This document shows positions 45,415 through 55,684 of a stretch of DNA of 64,000 bases, one piece after another. Position 1 is the first letter of the stretch, and every line of letters begins with the position of its first letter. The position numbers were made by a program, and so were the translations under genes. The DNA is from Bombyx mori. Its lineage: Eukaryota > Arthropoda > Insecta > Lepidoptera > Bombycidae. The DNA is taken from positions 6,068,142-6,132,141 of the forward strand of contig NC_085111.1 in assembly GCF_030269925.1 (NCBI RefSeq). The letters are read 5' to 3'. The notes under the pieces were generated by a model that saw only the letters and a list, made by a program, of their open reading frames with translations, had not been told where the DNA came from and did no database searches.

Positions 45415-45684
45415 ATGTTCGAAGTACAGCAAAAAAAACATGATGCAGATCAGAATACTAGTAGTGGTACGCCACAAGAGCGTGAATGCAGCATACGTAA
45501 GTCGTGTAATAACGTCTCTGTTACCTCGATGGAAGATCTGAGCCACGAAGAAATCGTCACATCTTACGTTCTGGCTCATGTTGCCCAGTTTGACTGTCGA
45601 CTTCATCACATGGCATTTACTAACGGAAATAAAACACGTAACAAGCTATTGCAAGAAATTAAGGCAAGTGCAAATCTCAAGTGA
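45415..45684 (+). pseudogene. Gag-like ORF, N-terminal remnant
   Basis: ATG-started frame of 89 codons at the place where gag begins. It is rich in charged residues (EVQQKKHDADQNTSSG, MEDLSHEEIV) and carries no intact capsid motif that I recognise. After the stop a decayed zinc knuckle (KPGHETVNCR, 45786-45815) is still readable with both leading cysteines lost and a stop between. The gag is therefore broken. Confidence 0.5.
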
Positions 45685-45942
45685 AACTTCGATCGCAATA
45701 ATGGATCTGTCATGACGAGTGGGTAGTTCCGACACGAATCGTTTTTAAGCCAATGACTACTGCTAGAGTTACATGGCACTAGTACAGTAAACCAGGACAT
45801 GAGACTGTGAATTGTCGCTGAAATTTTAGAATCTACTCGATTCAACACCAATAACACTACACGTTCGATGACTTCGGGCTCCAGCAAGCAAGAAAACAAG
45901 AAAGCAAGCAAGTTTCCGTGGGGAAGAAAAATTGACACATCT

Positions 45943-46618
45943 GAAGTCGTCGTGACCTGTAAGATAAGACGTCCGGTGCGTTCGTGTCTGGCGATGCGGC
46001 GGTGTTCGGGTTCCGCTGGCGGATGCAGGTTTTTCCGGTGAAGTGCGTGCTTGTGCCTGCTTGACAAGTGTTCGCGGTTGGCTTCCTCAGTGTGGGAGTA
46101 ACATCGTGTAGCCGGAGGTGAGACTTCCGCGGTCGCGGCCTACCCAGTCCGCGAGAACCGGGCAGATCGCCTCGACGGTACGGAGGCCGGCCGACGGGTC
46201 CGCCAAACGACGAGACCACGCCTCCAGCACGGACTGCCGATATTGGAGCCCCCGCGCTCCGGCTGCACTTGCGCTAGGGCGCGCCGCCTCGTAGGAGACT
46301 GTGAGGTATCATTGAATAACTCTGACTGCGATCGCGCGCTGCCGGCGTCGCAGCGCGGCGACGTTCTCGTGGGTAAGGACGTGGCACCAGACGGGTGCTC
46401 CGTATAGTGCCATCGACCGCACGGGTACCATCACCCTGCCTATTTCTGCCGTGAAGCAGTGGTGTATTTCGGTTTGAAGGGTGGGGTAGCGGTTGTAACT
46501 ATACTGAGACCTTAGAACTTCTATCTCAAGGTGTGTGGTGCGTTTACGCTGTGGATGTCTATGGGTTCCAGTAACCACTTAACACAAGGTGGGCTGTGAG
46601 CTCGTCCACACATTAATA
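45943..46618 (+). mobile_element. Chimeric Bm1 SINE carrying an antisense LINE piece
   Basis: The tRNA-like head (gtcgtcgtgacctgtaagat; B box region ggtgttcgggttccgc) runs to taacatcgtgta at about 46111. The usual middle of Bm1 is replaced by about 310 GC-rich bases. The Bm1 body resumes at cgcacgggtaccatcaccct (46420) and ends at ctcgtccacac. The piece in the middle is antisense LINE coding sequence. A template switch during reverse transcription, or insertion plus deletion, would explain it. Confidence 0.75.
46112..46424 (-). pseudogene. R1-group LINE reverse-transcriptase C-terminal fragment
   Basis: On the minus strand the frame reads MALYGAPVW, then LRRRQRAIAVRVIQ, a stop, and YLTVSYEAAR. 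Farther on come LEAWSRRLADPSAG and RTVEAICPVLADWV. These blocks match, in order, the region after the reverse transcriptase of R1-type LINEs (YG.PVW, RRxQR, TVSYEAA). It is broken by a stop. The very high GC content is unlike the neighbourhood and typical of that LINE group. Confidence 0.65.
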
Positions 46619-46632
46619 CGAAGAGCATAATC

Positions 46633-46964
46633 AAACGAAATTAGATACGAAGTTTAAAGGGCCGTTTAAAGTAGTTGAAGTATTGGATGGTGTCGATTTA
46701 ATTTTGACTCTCACACATTCGCTTAAGGCTCGAGCTGCTACTTGCCTCACAAAAATACAGCCTGCAAAACCTGAACAACCTCCTCATCCGTGGGCGCCCG
46801 GCTCTCGCCTGCAAATCGGCTGTTACGTGTGCGGTGATGCGAGCCATGTAGCTTCTGGGTGTTCCATGCGCTACAAGAAGAAAAACGACACTGCTCCAGG
46901 TGCTGTGGCAGGTCCAACCAGAGACGTCAACGTGTGTTCCAGAGCTTCAGTGTGTTACAGATAA
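46633..46964 (+). pseudogene. Integrase C-terminal piece joined to a gag zinc knuckle
   Basis: One frame reads TKFKGPFKVVEVLDGVDLIL, as in the C-terminal part of gypsy-group integrases. It continues without break into a proline-rich linker and then CYVCGDASHVASGC, a CX2CX4HX4C zinc knuckle of gag. In a normal element gag precedes integrase by several kilobases, so the order is scrambled. It suggests recombination between copies or RNAs. The frame stops at 46964. Confidence 0.6.
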
Positions 46965-47115
46965 GTGGTTTTGGCTCCCCCTTTATGTTCCATTCAGGGT
47001 CAGAATGTAGTCTTATAAAACAAAGCCATAGTAATTTATTCAATGGTAAGCGGTTTCATGAACAAGTCACCGTAGTCACCCTAGACACGTCCTTACGGAT
47101 CCATCAGATCCAATA
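46950..47115 (+). pseudogene. Decayed retroviral-type aspartic protease start
   Basis: A frame overlapping the zinc-knuckle frame reads GFGSPFMFHSGSECSLI. Gypsy-group proteases have (I/L)(I/V)DSGSxxSLI here; the catalytic aspartate is replaced by histidine. The frame ends soon after, at 47116. Confidence 0.55.
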
Positions 47116-47202
47116 ACTCTTGCATTAGATACCTTCAGCTCTAACACTAGGAGCAGGCTGAGGAACCCCAGTAATCGTACTCGTCGAACTCAACAAAGAG
47201 GT

Positions 47203-47443
47203 CGACGTGCAACCTAACCCATGCATCAGCCCACTGAGTTTCTCGCCGGATCTTCTCAGTGGGTCGCGATTCCGATCCGGTAGTAGATTCATTCGCGAAG
47301 CGATTGCTCTTGAGTTGTTAGGTCTCCTGCGGAGGCGCTCGGGCAGTTGTTAGCAAATCCCACCCCTCTTGGCTGAGCCTTTGCTCGCCCACCCGTCCTG
47401 GTGAAGCGGGAAAGGCCTCCGGGCCACCAGTAATCTTTCAATC
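47203..47443 (+). repeat. LINE tail family L, form B, inside the LTR element
   Basis: gacgtgcaacctaaccc, cccactgagtttctcg, ctcagtgggtcgcgattcc, gatccggtagtag, tctcctgcggaggcgctc and ctccgggccaccagtaatc. Both parts of the proposed pseudoknot are intact. Confidence 0.8.
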
Positions 47444-47453
47444 ATCTGCAGTT

Positions 47454-47691
47454 TTGGAAAACGATAGGTATAAGTTGAGACGTGTAAATGGTTCTAGTGT
47501 ACAAAGTTCTAAATGAAAACTTACGCGAAGTACCTCGAGGCCCGTCAGGCCTAGTAGAAATTTCTGAAAATTATAGTGACGATGACGTGACGGCGTACAC
47601 AGATGGGTTAAGTAATCTTGTTCATGAAACTGATCTTAATGATGACGACTCTATCACTGACAATAGAAGCTACATTTTTGTCCGCAAATAG
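47454..47691 (+). pseudogene. Integrase tail and acidic 3' ORF
   Basis: LENDRYKLRRVNGSS (47454-47498) is a typical end of a gypsy-group integrase and is followed by a stop in that frame. An overlapping ATG frame (47488-47691, 67 codons) is strongly acidic (SDDDVTAYTDG, LNDDDSITDN) and has no known motif. Confidence 0.4.
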
Positions 47692-48365
47692 CGATACAGC
47701 AAACATAGTCTGCGGGTAGTGATACAATGTCTGTAAGCTCAGGCACCTTAGGTGCAGGTGTTGGAAATGTAAAAACGATGGTCGGTCTCGCACTATTTCT
47801 GAAGAAATTCCGTATAAATGTTCTGGTTTAAGAAATGTTTTAACAAACGCTACCGTACACGCAGATTAAAAAAAAAAAGAGGAGAATTGTATGTGGCTAG
47901 AGAGATGTTAATCCGGACTAGCAAAAAAAAAAAAAGAGAAAAAAAAAAAAAAAGAAAGTGAGAAGTCATTGAAGGGTCTGTCCGGTCCAATGGCTTGGCT
48001 ATAGGGATTTTCATCCAGATTAGCCACAACAATTAGCTACAGGGATTGCGATTCGGTCTAGCATTATCCGGTCCAGTTCGAAAAACTGAAGGGATAACAA
48101 TTCCGGTCTAAGTTAAAAGGGACATACTTACATACCTGAAGAGTTTTAAATGAACTGGCCCAGGTATGTAAGCAGTCTGAAGGTTATTTATAGCCAGTAT
48201 AGGATTTTCTGAAGAATTATGCGAACCGAACTGTACTAGATTGTTAATATCATAGACCACGTTTTAAGTTGCATCCGTTAATGTCAGGATGAACGAACAC
48301 GTTTGTTGTTCACAGACATACCATAAGAATGCGCGCACGAGGACGAGCGCACGTCAGTATGGCCG

Positions 48366-48733
48366 TGACGGCGTTAACGATATTTGTTTAGCACGTGCAA
48401 TAGGAGTGACTCACACAAGCCAGGTGCGCCGGCCGTGTCGTTCGACTCGTAAACAACAGCTGCAACAGAAGTGACTCATAAGCCAGCTGCGCCGGCTAGT
48501 ATAAAAAGGCGGAACGTGCCTTGCAATGAACATTCGTTGGACTGCGTTTGCCTGGTGCACTTACTATATCCTTGTTACGTTGTGTGATTCAGTGACTGTT
48601 GTACGTACTGGTTAAAGTTGGACAAGTGTTAAAGTGAATTGTTAAGATAACATATTGTTGATTAAATCAGAAATCAAAGGTGACTTCGTTTAACTTGGTG
48701 TTCAACAAAATAATGTCTACCCTCAAGCTTACA
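48366..48733 (+). repeat. Right LTR
   Basis: Identical to the left LTR over 368 bases. The sequence before it (cagtatggccg) is not purine-rich, which is unusual for plus-strand priming. Confidence 0.88.
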
Positions 48734-48737
48734 TATC

Positions 48738-49105
48738 CTTTTTCGTTAACAACTTCTACCGGTTTATTTATTTATTTCGCGTATGCTTCTTGTTTGATGA
48801 TCAGATAGATGAAGTGAACGCAATTATTGTCTTTTATATGAAATAAAATTGGGAAAATTTTGAATTAGAAAAATTTGGGGCAATTTGGGGAAAAAAAATT
48901 TTTACATTTAAATTTCCTTTCTTAATGCGGTTTTTTTGTCTGTTCTTCAGTTCACACTTTCTAAATACTTGATTCCCTTATCGATTACACGAAGAAATTC
49001 ATTTATGTAAAAGAATAGTAAATTTTTACTCAGTTTCGATTTTAATTTTAATACCTAAATCATACCATATACCGCAGCGCATAAAGACAAAAGTCTTGAA
49101 CGTAA
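48738..49105. other. AT-rich unannotated stretch
   Basis: Nothing supported. Confidence 0.4.
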
Positions 49106-49175
49106 ACTATTTTAAATGCACTGTATTCATCAAACGATGGCTGTTGTAAAAAAAATCATTAATGTGAATACCCAC

Positions 49176-49337
49176 CCACCTTATGACACACATATGTACA
49201 TTTGACGTCCACGTAATGAGTTTTACGAGAATTTTTTCTAACTCCTCAAGCAGGTCGGTCACTTGTCCTAGCTGTTGATCGAGAACCTCTGTTGTGAAGT
49301 CAAGTAACTGGAGAGTAACAGTCTCGGGATCTTCCAT
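49176..49337 (-). CDS. Hypothetical coding exon, leucine-rich coiled coil
   Basis: On the minus strand an ATG (49335-49337) opens a frame reading MEDPETVTLQLLDFTTEVLD, then QQLGQVTDLLEELEKILVKL. The spacing of leucines fits a coiled coil. After 53 whole codons plus two bases a strong donor stands (CATAAG followed by GTGGGT). The exon would end in phase 2. No family is recognised. The ATG follows directly on a TAA that closes another good-looking frame (49338-49454). Next exons should lie at lower coordinates on the minus strand; none could be assigned. Confidence 0.4.
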
Positions 49338-49454
49338 TTAATCCTTACAAAGGCTGTCTTTAATGCCTATTCTGTAAGCGTGTTCATTATATTGCTCTTT
49401 GACAGGAATTGCACCAACTATTCGAAGTTTCCATGTATCAAAAACCTCGACTAT
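49338..49454 (-). CDS. Hypothetical exon ending in TAA next to the following ATG
   Basis: On the minus strand an acceptor-like aatctgtag is followed by a frame of 38 codons (IVEVFDTWKLRIVGAIPV, then KEQYNEHAYRIGIKDSLCKD) and TAA. The mixed residue composition is unlike AT-rich noise. The TAA abuts the ATG of the next frame in the same phase. Either one gene ends and another begins, or a single reading frame was broken by a stop (pseudogene or readthrough). Not recognised. Confidence 0.35.
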   Translation of the reverse strand: MVEVFDTWKLRIVGAIPVKEQYNEHAYRIGIKDSLCKD

Positions 49455-50851
49455 CTACAGATTCTTGCATTAAGCTTTACTAATTTGCTATTTAAAAAAA
49501 AAACAGGCAGGGCTCTTTTTCTAATACTGTAATCCAATGTTACGGTACCGTACACCCTTCCAATAAATTATCCCCGGAATTGTCGAAAAGGTCTCACCAA
49601 ATTAGTGAAGTGGTTAACACAACCAATAAATAAGTCCCCTTTTAACAAAACGCACCGAAACGTAACGTTGTTGATTAAATAAATGTTATCATTAACGAAT
49701 TCAATGAAATACAACGGTTCATTAATCGGTCTTTCACTTGGGACGATGCTGATTAGGATCTATAGTGACAGCTTAAGAGTTAGTTTAATGTTTAGAATTT
49801 AGATGAGGGAATGGTTTCAAAAAAGACTTGACTCGTCATAAGTTCCAAGAAAAAAGAATTTGAGGATTAAATGAGACACAGCAAATGGTAAATGTTTTTG
49901 ATCTTCAGAATCCAACATTACAAAAGCAAACGGTAATCACAAATAAGTTAAGTTTCAAACTTATCAATTAGACATAAGCAAACCGAAAATGTTATTATAA
50001 TTATTTATACTTTACAGCACTTAAATCAGATTTACAACAAGCAAGGTATGTATTGAACACTTTTAACTATGTATGAAAATGAAATATTCGAAACGCTATC
50101 CTTGTGTGTTTCAACTATTTCCACTATCCATTAACTTGTTACTTATCTAGTCACTCTAGTTAAATAATCTGTAGCTCGTTACCGGTATGTTATCCTTGCT
50201 TTTCACTGAACACTTTAACATTGATCGTAGATCCCAAAAGTGAAAGTTTACAATACATTAGTCCCACATAAGATAAACGGATTAACAGAAAAGCGTAATT
50301 GAAGTGAGTTTGGTGAAAGCTACCTAACCAAACATAATCGTCATCGAAGATTCGTGTTAATCGTTATTACTTGCCATCAAATACCAATTAAAGTAGCTTC
50401 GATTGGTCTGGCATAAATGAAATTTGGACTATGAAGATGTTTAAGAGTGACTGGAGGGTGGAAATGAAGTGAATTAACAATAAAAATCTCTAGTTTTTTT
50501 TTTCATTCGAAAAACATTGTTACACTTTAACAACGCTAAGAATTAATTCAAGAGCGAACTGTGAAAGTGTTAATTATGTCGTTAAAAACAATAATTAGTA
50601 TATAATCTATGTGAAAATCTAATGTATTTTTGTAGTGGTTAAATTAATCACGCACATGTTTTATAACGCTAAGCTGTAGATGAAGAGCACAAGATGCGCA
50701 ACACGGTCTCGATACGATGTGAATCGATTACTACAAAGTCTAAATTATATTCTGAAACAGCTTCCCCACCTTTTGTACCAGAACACATAACTGTATCACT
50801 AAAATAAAACATAGCGCGGTTATTCTATTCCTGAGACACAACACGCGTCCT
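49455..50851. other. Unannotated stretch
   Basis: About 1.4 kb with no supported gene or repeat. If the minus-strand exons at 49176-49454 are real, earlier exons could lie here or beyond. Confidence 0.35.
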
Positions 50852-51345
50852 TTTTTTTCGGGCAAGGACCGGACCATATACTAGAGTTCCGCGCCTAGGG
50901 TGGTGGGTGCGGTATGGGGGTCAGAACCCAAGCAGAGTAGGGAGGTTCCCGCGGTCAACACTACAACCAAATTCGCAGTGCCACCCCTAGGACGCCCGAC
51001 CCACGGGTCGTCGAGGCGATGTTCGACGACTCTACGTCGGCCGTATCAGTACGGCAACCTGACAGGCTGCCGCAGCCAAAGCCGCTGGTGTTCCGGAATA
51101 CCCCGCTGAACCAGAACCAACCTGCCAGGTCGGGACGCGATAGACCGCCAACCGGTTGCTCTAACACAGCAGTTCCGTGGAACTACTATCATGCAGCACG
51201 CTGGAGCGCAGGTAGCGCGCTGCGCAGTCTCGCCCCCTCAGGTCATCTCGTAACCTTCACGTCGTCTCTTACAAGGGCCGGAGTCGGGGAAAAGTCCTTC
51301 TCCGGCCCGACTCTGCATGGAATATATGGTATAAAATAGATAAAC
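50852..51345 (-). mobile_element. GC-rich insert with leading T run, putative antisense retroposon
   Basis: A T run (50852-50859) is followed by about 480 bases of GC-rich DNA (accccgctgaaccagaacca, gcccgactctgcatgg) ending near tataaaatag. The change in base composition is abrupt on both sides. The T run would be the complement of an A-tail, as in the insert at 37889. No protein motif is recognised in six frames and no target duplication was found. Confidence 0.4.
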
Positions 51346-52771
51346 GAAGTCCCTCCGCAGACCCAGATGTTCCAAACGATCTGTGAGGATGGGATTATCG
51401 ACAGTCTGAAAGGCCCTTTTTGTAAGAAGTTAAATAGAAGTAGCTGATAATTGGGAACCCCGACCCAGAGGTAGGAGCAGTACTAAACGCGAGACCGATG
51501 CTGTGCTTAGTAAAGCAAAAGTCTTTGCCCAGGCGTGAAGTATGACTTTCTGTTGAGGACCAGCATTTTTTGCGCCAACTTGACTTTGCTCTCCAAATTA
51601 CTCTAATATTGGACACCAGTCGACACCAATATACTTGCATTCAGGTGTCAAAAGGATTTTTTCAACTTATAGTTTCAAACAAAAAGCGGTTATTAAAATC
51701 CATATACGTCACAAGTTAAATGCCGTAGTCAATCCGAATCATGTCTTAAAAGTTTAAATAGTAATGTATTAGGGCTGCTCGACACTTCAAGCTGCGCCCT
51801 ATAACTTCTTCGCAGTATAAATAGGTAGGGTGGTGGTATCATGCGGACATGATGCGCATTTTAAAGCCACCAGTAAAAACTTTACTTACATATCTGGCTC
51901 GGTGATCCGTAACGGATTTTGGTCTCCTAAGCAAGATTCACCGGCAAAAAACCATTATTTATTATTGGCACCATTATGCAGTGCGCAGATCTTATCTGGC
52001 ATGTTATAATGCACTAAATAACCAGACAGACAGACTAACTGTTCATTTGAAAGCCCATTAAGAAAGACTTCACATATAAATACTAAATTTCTATGCTTGT
52101 TAAAAAGGGAAAACTTTCGTAAGACCACACGACTGCCTTACCAAACTGGGATGTTTAAACGACCGTGTTGATTTCGTATTTACTGGTCGAAGCTCATGAC
52201 TTCATTCCGAATAAAAGTGAAACTGTTTGTTCTTTAATATATTACGGATTTTCTTGAGTTACGATTTTGGATTCAACAAAATTTGATTTCTCATTTTGAG
52301 TGTCATCTGCGTATAAAACTATTTAGGTATTTTATTATGTAAATATAACATTGGCAGTGAATCATCTTTTATGTTTTCAAAAAACGACAACTCTTTTTTT
52401 TCTGCGTAATATGTGAAGGTATTTTATAGACACTCAATTATCGTATATTAGTTATAATAAATAACTTAATAATCACCCATTATTTTAATAGTCGCTTCCA
52501 AGTATTATAATGACTGGTATGACTGACATGTGGGAATTAAACTACTGTGAACTTGTTGATTTAGTGTTAACATTGATAGCGTTATCAATTTTATTAAGAA
52601 AACAAGAAGAATTTGCGACGATTAAGGTATCAGAAAGCAAACTCCACTGCGCTAGTGAAGTAAGTAATAAGTTTTTAACAGGTTTCCGATGATTAATACT
52701 ACAGTGATAAAAAGGTATAATCCAGAGCGACAAGGAAAGCGACTTTCTATGTTTTTTTAATGAATGAGGGA
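51346..52771. other. Unannotated stretch with a decayed Bm1 piece
   Basis: At 51790-51876 the order ttcttcgcagtataaatagg, tagggtggtggta and ccaccagt resembles antisense Bm1. An ATG frame of 60 codons (52510-52692) has a hydrophobic stretch (LVDLVLTLIALSILL) but no other support. Confidence 0.35.
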
Positions 52772-53050
52772 CTACTAGTGGCCCGAAGGCCTCTCCAGTT
52801 TCACCAGGACAGGTGGGCGAGCAAAGGCTCAGCCAGGATGGGTGGGATTTGTTAACACCTGCCCGAGCGCCTCCAAATGGGACTGAACAACTCAAGGGCA
52901 GCTGTTTCGCGAATGAATCTACTACCGGGACAGAATCGCGACCCGCTGAGAAAATCCGGTGAGAAACTCAGCAGGCTGATGTTTAGGTTAGGTTGCACGT
53001 CGAACTCTTTGCCGAGTTCGACGACTAAGGTCCTAGCTCCTAGCGTTAGG
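52772..53050 (-). repeat. LINE tail family L, form B, antisense
   Basis: actagtggcccgaaggcctc, ggacaggtgggcgagc, ttgttaacacctgcccgagc, cccgctgagaaaatccggtg, gagaaactcagcaggctgat. The stem here is GCTGAG/CTCAGC, a paired change from ACTGAG/CTCAGT in other copies. The antisense of gacgtgcaacctaaccc follows. Confidence 0.8.
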
Positions 53051-53445
53051 CTAGCTTTCTATTTTGCTGCAAGACGTCAGGAAACGCATGAATGCCATAT
53101 AATCTGTGAACCGTTTTATAATTTGCTATGCTAAAGATCTAATGGCTGATGATCGAATAAGGCTTTGTGTATTTCGTGCTGGATCTATTCATACTGGCGG
53201 AGGGATTTTTTATGGTGACGCATCTACTCGCATCACACGACTCAAGATTATTTAAGAACCGAAAAAATAATGACAATTAAATATTCAAAGGGAATAGTTA
53301 ACGGGATATGGAATACGATGCGTTTATACTGCCGGCTTTAAATCAACGGATGTCGGCAACAACAAATGCACCGGCAATGCATTCGTAAGCTCCGACATAT
53401 GATGAACATTAACTGCGCGGTCAACGAATAGCTCATCAGGTTATA

Positions 53446-53518
53446 GTACCGTGAGCTCACCTACTCGCCCGGTTACGCTGGCATAGCCCTAATAGGACAC
53501 CGGAGTAGGTAAAAAAAA
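53446..53518 (+). repeat. LINE tail family L, form A, 3' fragment
   Basis: accgtgagctcacctactcg, cccggttacgctggcatag and an A run: only the last 70 bases of form A. Confidence 0.6.
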
Positions 53519-55297
53519 AGGATTGGCATAAACGTAAGTTATGAAATTGTAATAAGCTATACAAATTTTTATATTTTCGTAGTTCTATATAGCACGTTAT
53601 TACATATAAAATTACAGACAAACTATAATAGTATTCTCAATATGGGCTTAAGAAAAGTAGCGGGAATATCTAGGTGTTGGAAAATTGGAATAACTTGCAA
53701 TCACACTTGCACAGCTGCAACAGTAACTCAATAGCAATGACGCCATAACCCGTGCCGCATCCAATTTTGTTATTGTGCATTACTTCCGTTCCCCTACGAT
53801 TACTTTGGTTGTTGTCTAATTTGCTAACTAAAAGGATTCATATAATTAAATTAGAAAAAAACAGTATCTATATCAAATCGATAATATACTGTATATGAAA
53901 TACTTCATACTATTTTTTGAATTAGCTAAATAAACCTATCTTTATAAGTCGATGTGTATGCGTTTTCTATAGACTCCGAAACGATCGGATCTAGATCGAT
54001 TTCGATAAAATTTTCGGGAAATTTTGTAATTGGACTGGTATGTGAATGTGATTTTTTGAAGGCTAGTTGGTAGCGCTCGAATCATAGTCAAATTAAAAAT
54101 CGACCCGATAAACGGGCCGGGTTAGACTATTAATTTGTAAAATACTAACATATTATACTTGAATACATAACGATTTATTAAGAACACCAGATGCATTATT
54201 TTCATATATTTTTGATGTTATGTATTGTATTGGTTGATGTAAAATTTTAATATATAAAAAACGAAATCCCGTTACGAACGTTATCCCTAAATCAGTTCTA
54301 GACATACAATAAATTGTAAATAGATTTTTGTCTATTTGTCTGTGCGTATCGGAACTCTAATATCTACAATAGCGGAGCAAATGGAACAACCAAATATATA
54401 TTTTTTTAATTTATAGAAATCCAGTTTAATTAAACTTGGTTTACTTGGCAGTCAGCTTCAAACAAAAAAAAACGAAAAACGATAAATTTGCTTGTCAGGT
54501 TACAATACCGTCCGCCTTCTAACATATTTAAAAAACTTTTGTCAATTTGAAAGCTTTTCCAAACTGGAAGCACTAAAACGAAGCGTTCGTTATAAAAAAT
54601 ATGTAAAAAACAGTAGCAGTGTTAGATCCGCCCTAAAGTTTAAGTTTGAGAGGTAATAATTATAGGCGGCAGGTAATATATCTTTTTTATTATAATAATA
54701 AATTTGATTGATTTATTAATAAATATGGTAATATTAGTGCTAAACATCACAAAAATAATTAAAAAAGTGTAATTAATTAACTAAATTTACATACAAATTC
54801 ATTTGCATTAAATTTCGTATGCTATCCGTTTTTCAACAGTAATGCGTATAGTCTTTACGTATGTCTAAATAAAAAATACAAAATGCTTTGTGAAAACGCA
54901 TTTCCTTATTACTATTATCATAGAGTATAAACTATATATTATTAAGCATGCCATATCTCAGCAACGTCGACTCCCTTATACTTGAGCCCGTTGTGATAAA
55001 CCAAACCGAAAAACAAACTCTTGAAGTGTTGGTATGTATCAAACGACAGTTTAATTTTATTACGGCACAAATAAGTTATATTAAAATCGTTTTTTTCTAA
55101 CCGTCGTATATTTCCCGTAATTCAAGTTTCCAGTTACATGATGAAGTTCGTAAAACAGAACTTAATTTTTCTACATGTCAACTTTCTCAGAAATTCTACA
55201 CTTTATTCATTTTGGTAGCACTGTTAGCTTTCCATGTTTTTTACTTGGAAATCACACAATATACGTCGGAATACGCGGAGGTGCTTAGGTAGTACTT
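53519..55297. other. Unannotated stretch with traces of RTE-like repeat
   Basis: gatctagatcgatttcgata near 53988 and tttttgtctatttgtctgtg near 54326 resemble conserved pieces of RTE-type repeats of insects. No ends or coding parts were found. Confidence 0.35.
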
Positions 55298-55372
55298 AGC
55301 GTGGCCCGAAGGCCTTTCTAGTTTCATAAAGACAGCCGGGCGATCACGGCGTAACCCAGGTGGTGACAAAAT
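55298..55372 (-). repeat. LINE tail family L, form B, 3' fragment
   Basis: gtggcccgaaggcctttcta, gtttcataaagacagccggg and gcgatcacggcgtaaccca, diverged antisense end of form B. Confidence 0.5.
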
Positions 55373-55568
55373 GTACTAACCCTATGACAAACTTTTCAAA
55401 ACATGATAATTGGACAGAAAAATAAGTTTTCTCCTATCGCTCTTCCCTAAGAGATGAAATTGTAATGTTTTCTATTTTACTACACTGAGTGGTAAGTGAC
55501 TACCAGATCGTTCAAACAATCTTAGTCTGAATTGTATTGTAAAACAACTGACCGGCGTTTCAATTCGT

Positions 55569-55684
55569 AACGGTAGGCAGCGGCTTGACTCTGCCCCTGG
55601 CATTGCTGAAGTCCGTGGGCGACGGTAGACACTCACCATCAGGTGGGCCATATGTTCGTCTGCCTGCAAGGGCAATAAAAAAAA
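55569..55684 (+). repeat. Tail repeat family T
   Basis: ggtaggcagcggcttgactc, ctggcattgctgaagtccg, cactcaccatcaggtgggcc, tctgcctgcaagggcaat and an A run. Confidence 0.75.

Larger units (their letters stand above)
44998..48733 (+). mobile_element. Non-autonomous LTR retrotransposon with identical LTRs, 3736 bp
   Basis: Two 368-bp LTRs (44998-45365, 48366-48733) are identical base for base by direct reading. They start TG and end CA and are flanked by tatc. A primer-binding site complementary to tRNA-Leu follows the left LTR. The interior has a short gag-like frame, two zinc-knuckle motifs (one decayed), a decayed protease motif and two integrase C-terminal pieces in scrambled order. No reverse transcriptase was seen. 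It also contains a chimeric Bm1 and a LINE tail. No purine tract stands right before the right LTR; the purine-rich runs are at 47868-47960. The element fits the Ty3/gypsy group. Confidence 0.85.

Noticed and set aside
45606..46219. Minus-strand frames of 153 and 120 codons inside the LTR element
   Set aside because: They are shadows of gag-like and Bm1 sequence; composition follows the sense-strand features.
51019..51339. 106-codon plus-strand frame and its minus-strand partner in the GC-rich block
   Set aside because: Open on several frames because of GC content; no motif or homology recognised.
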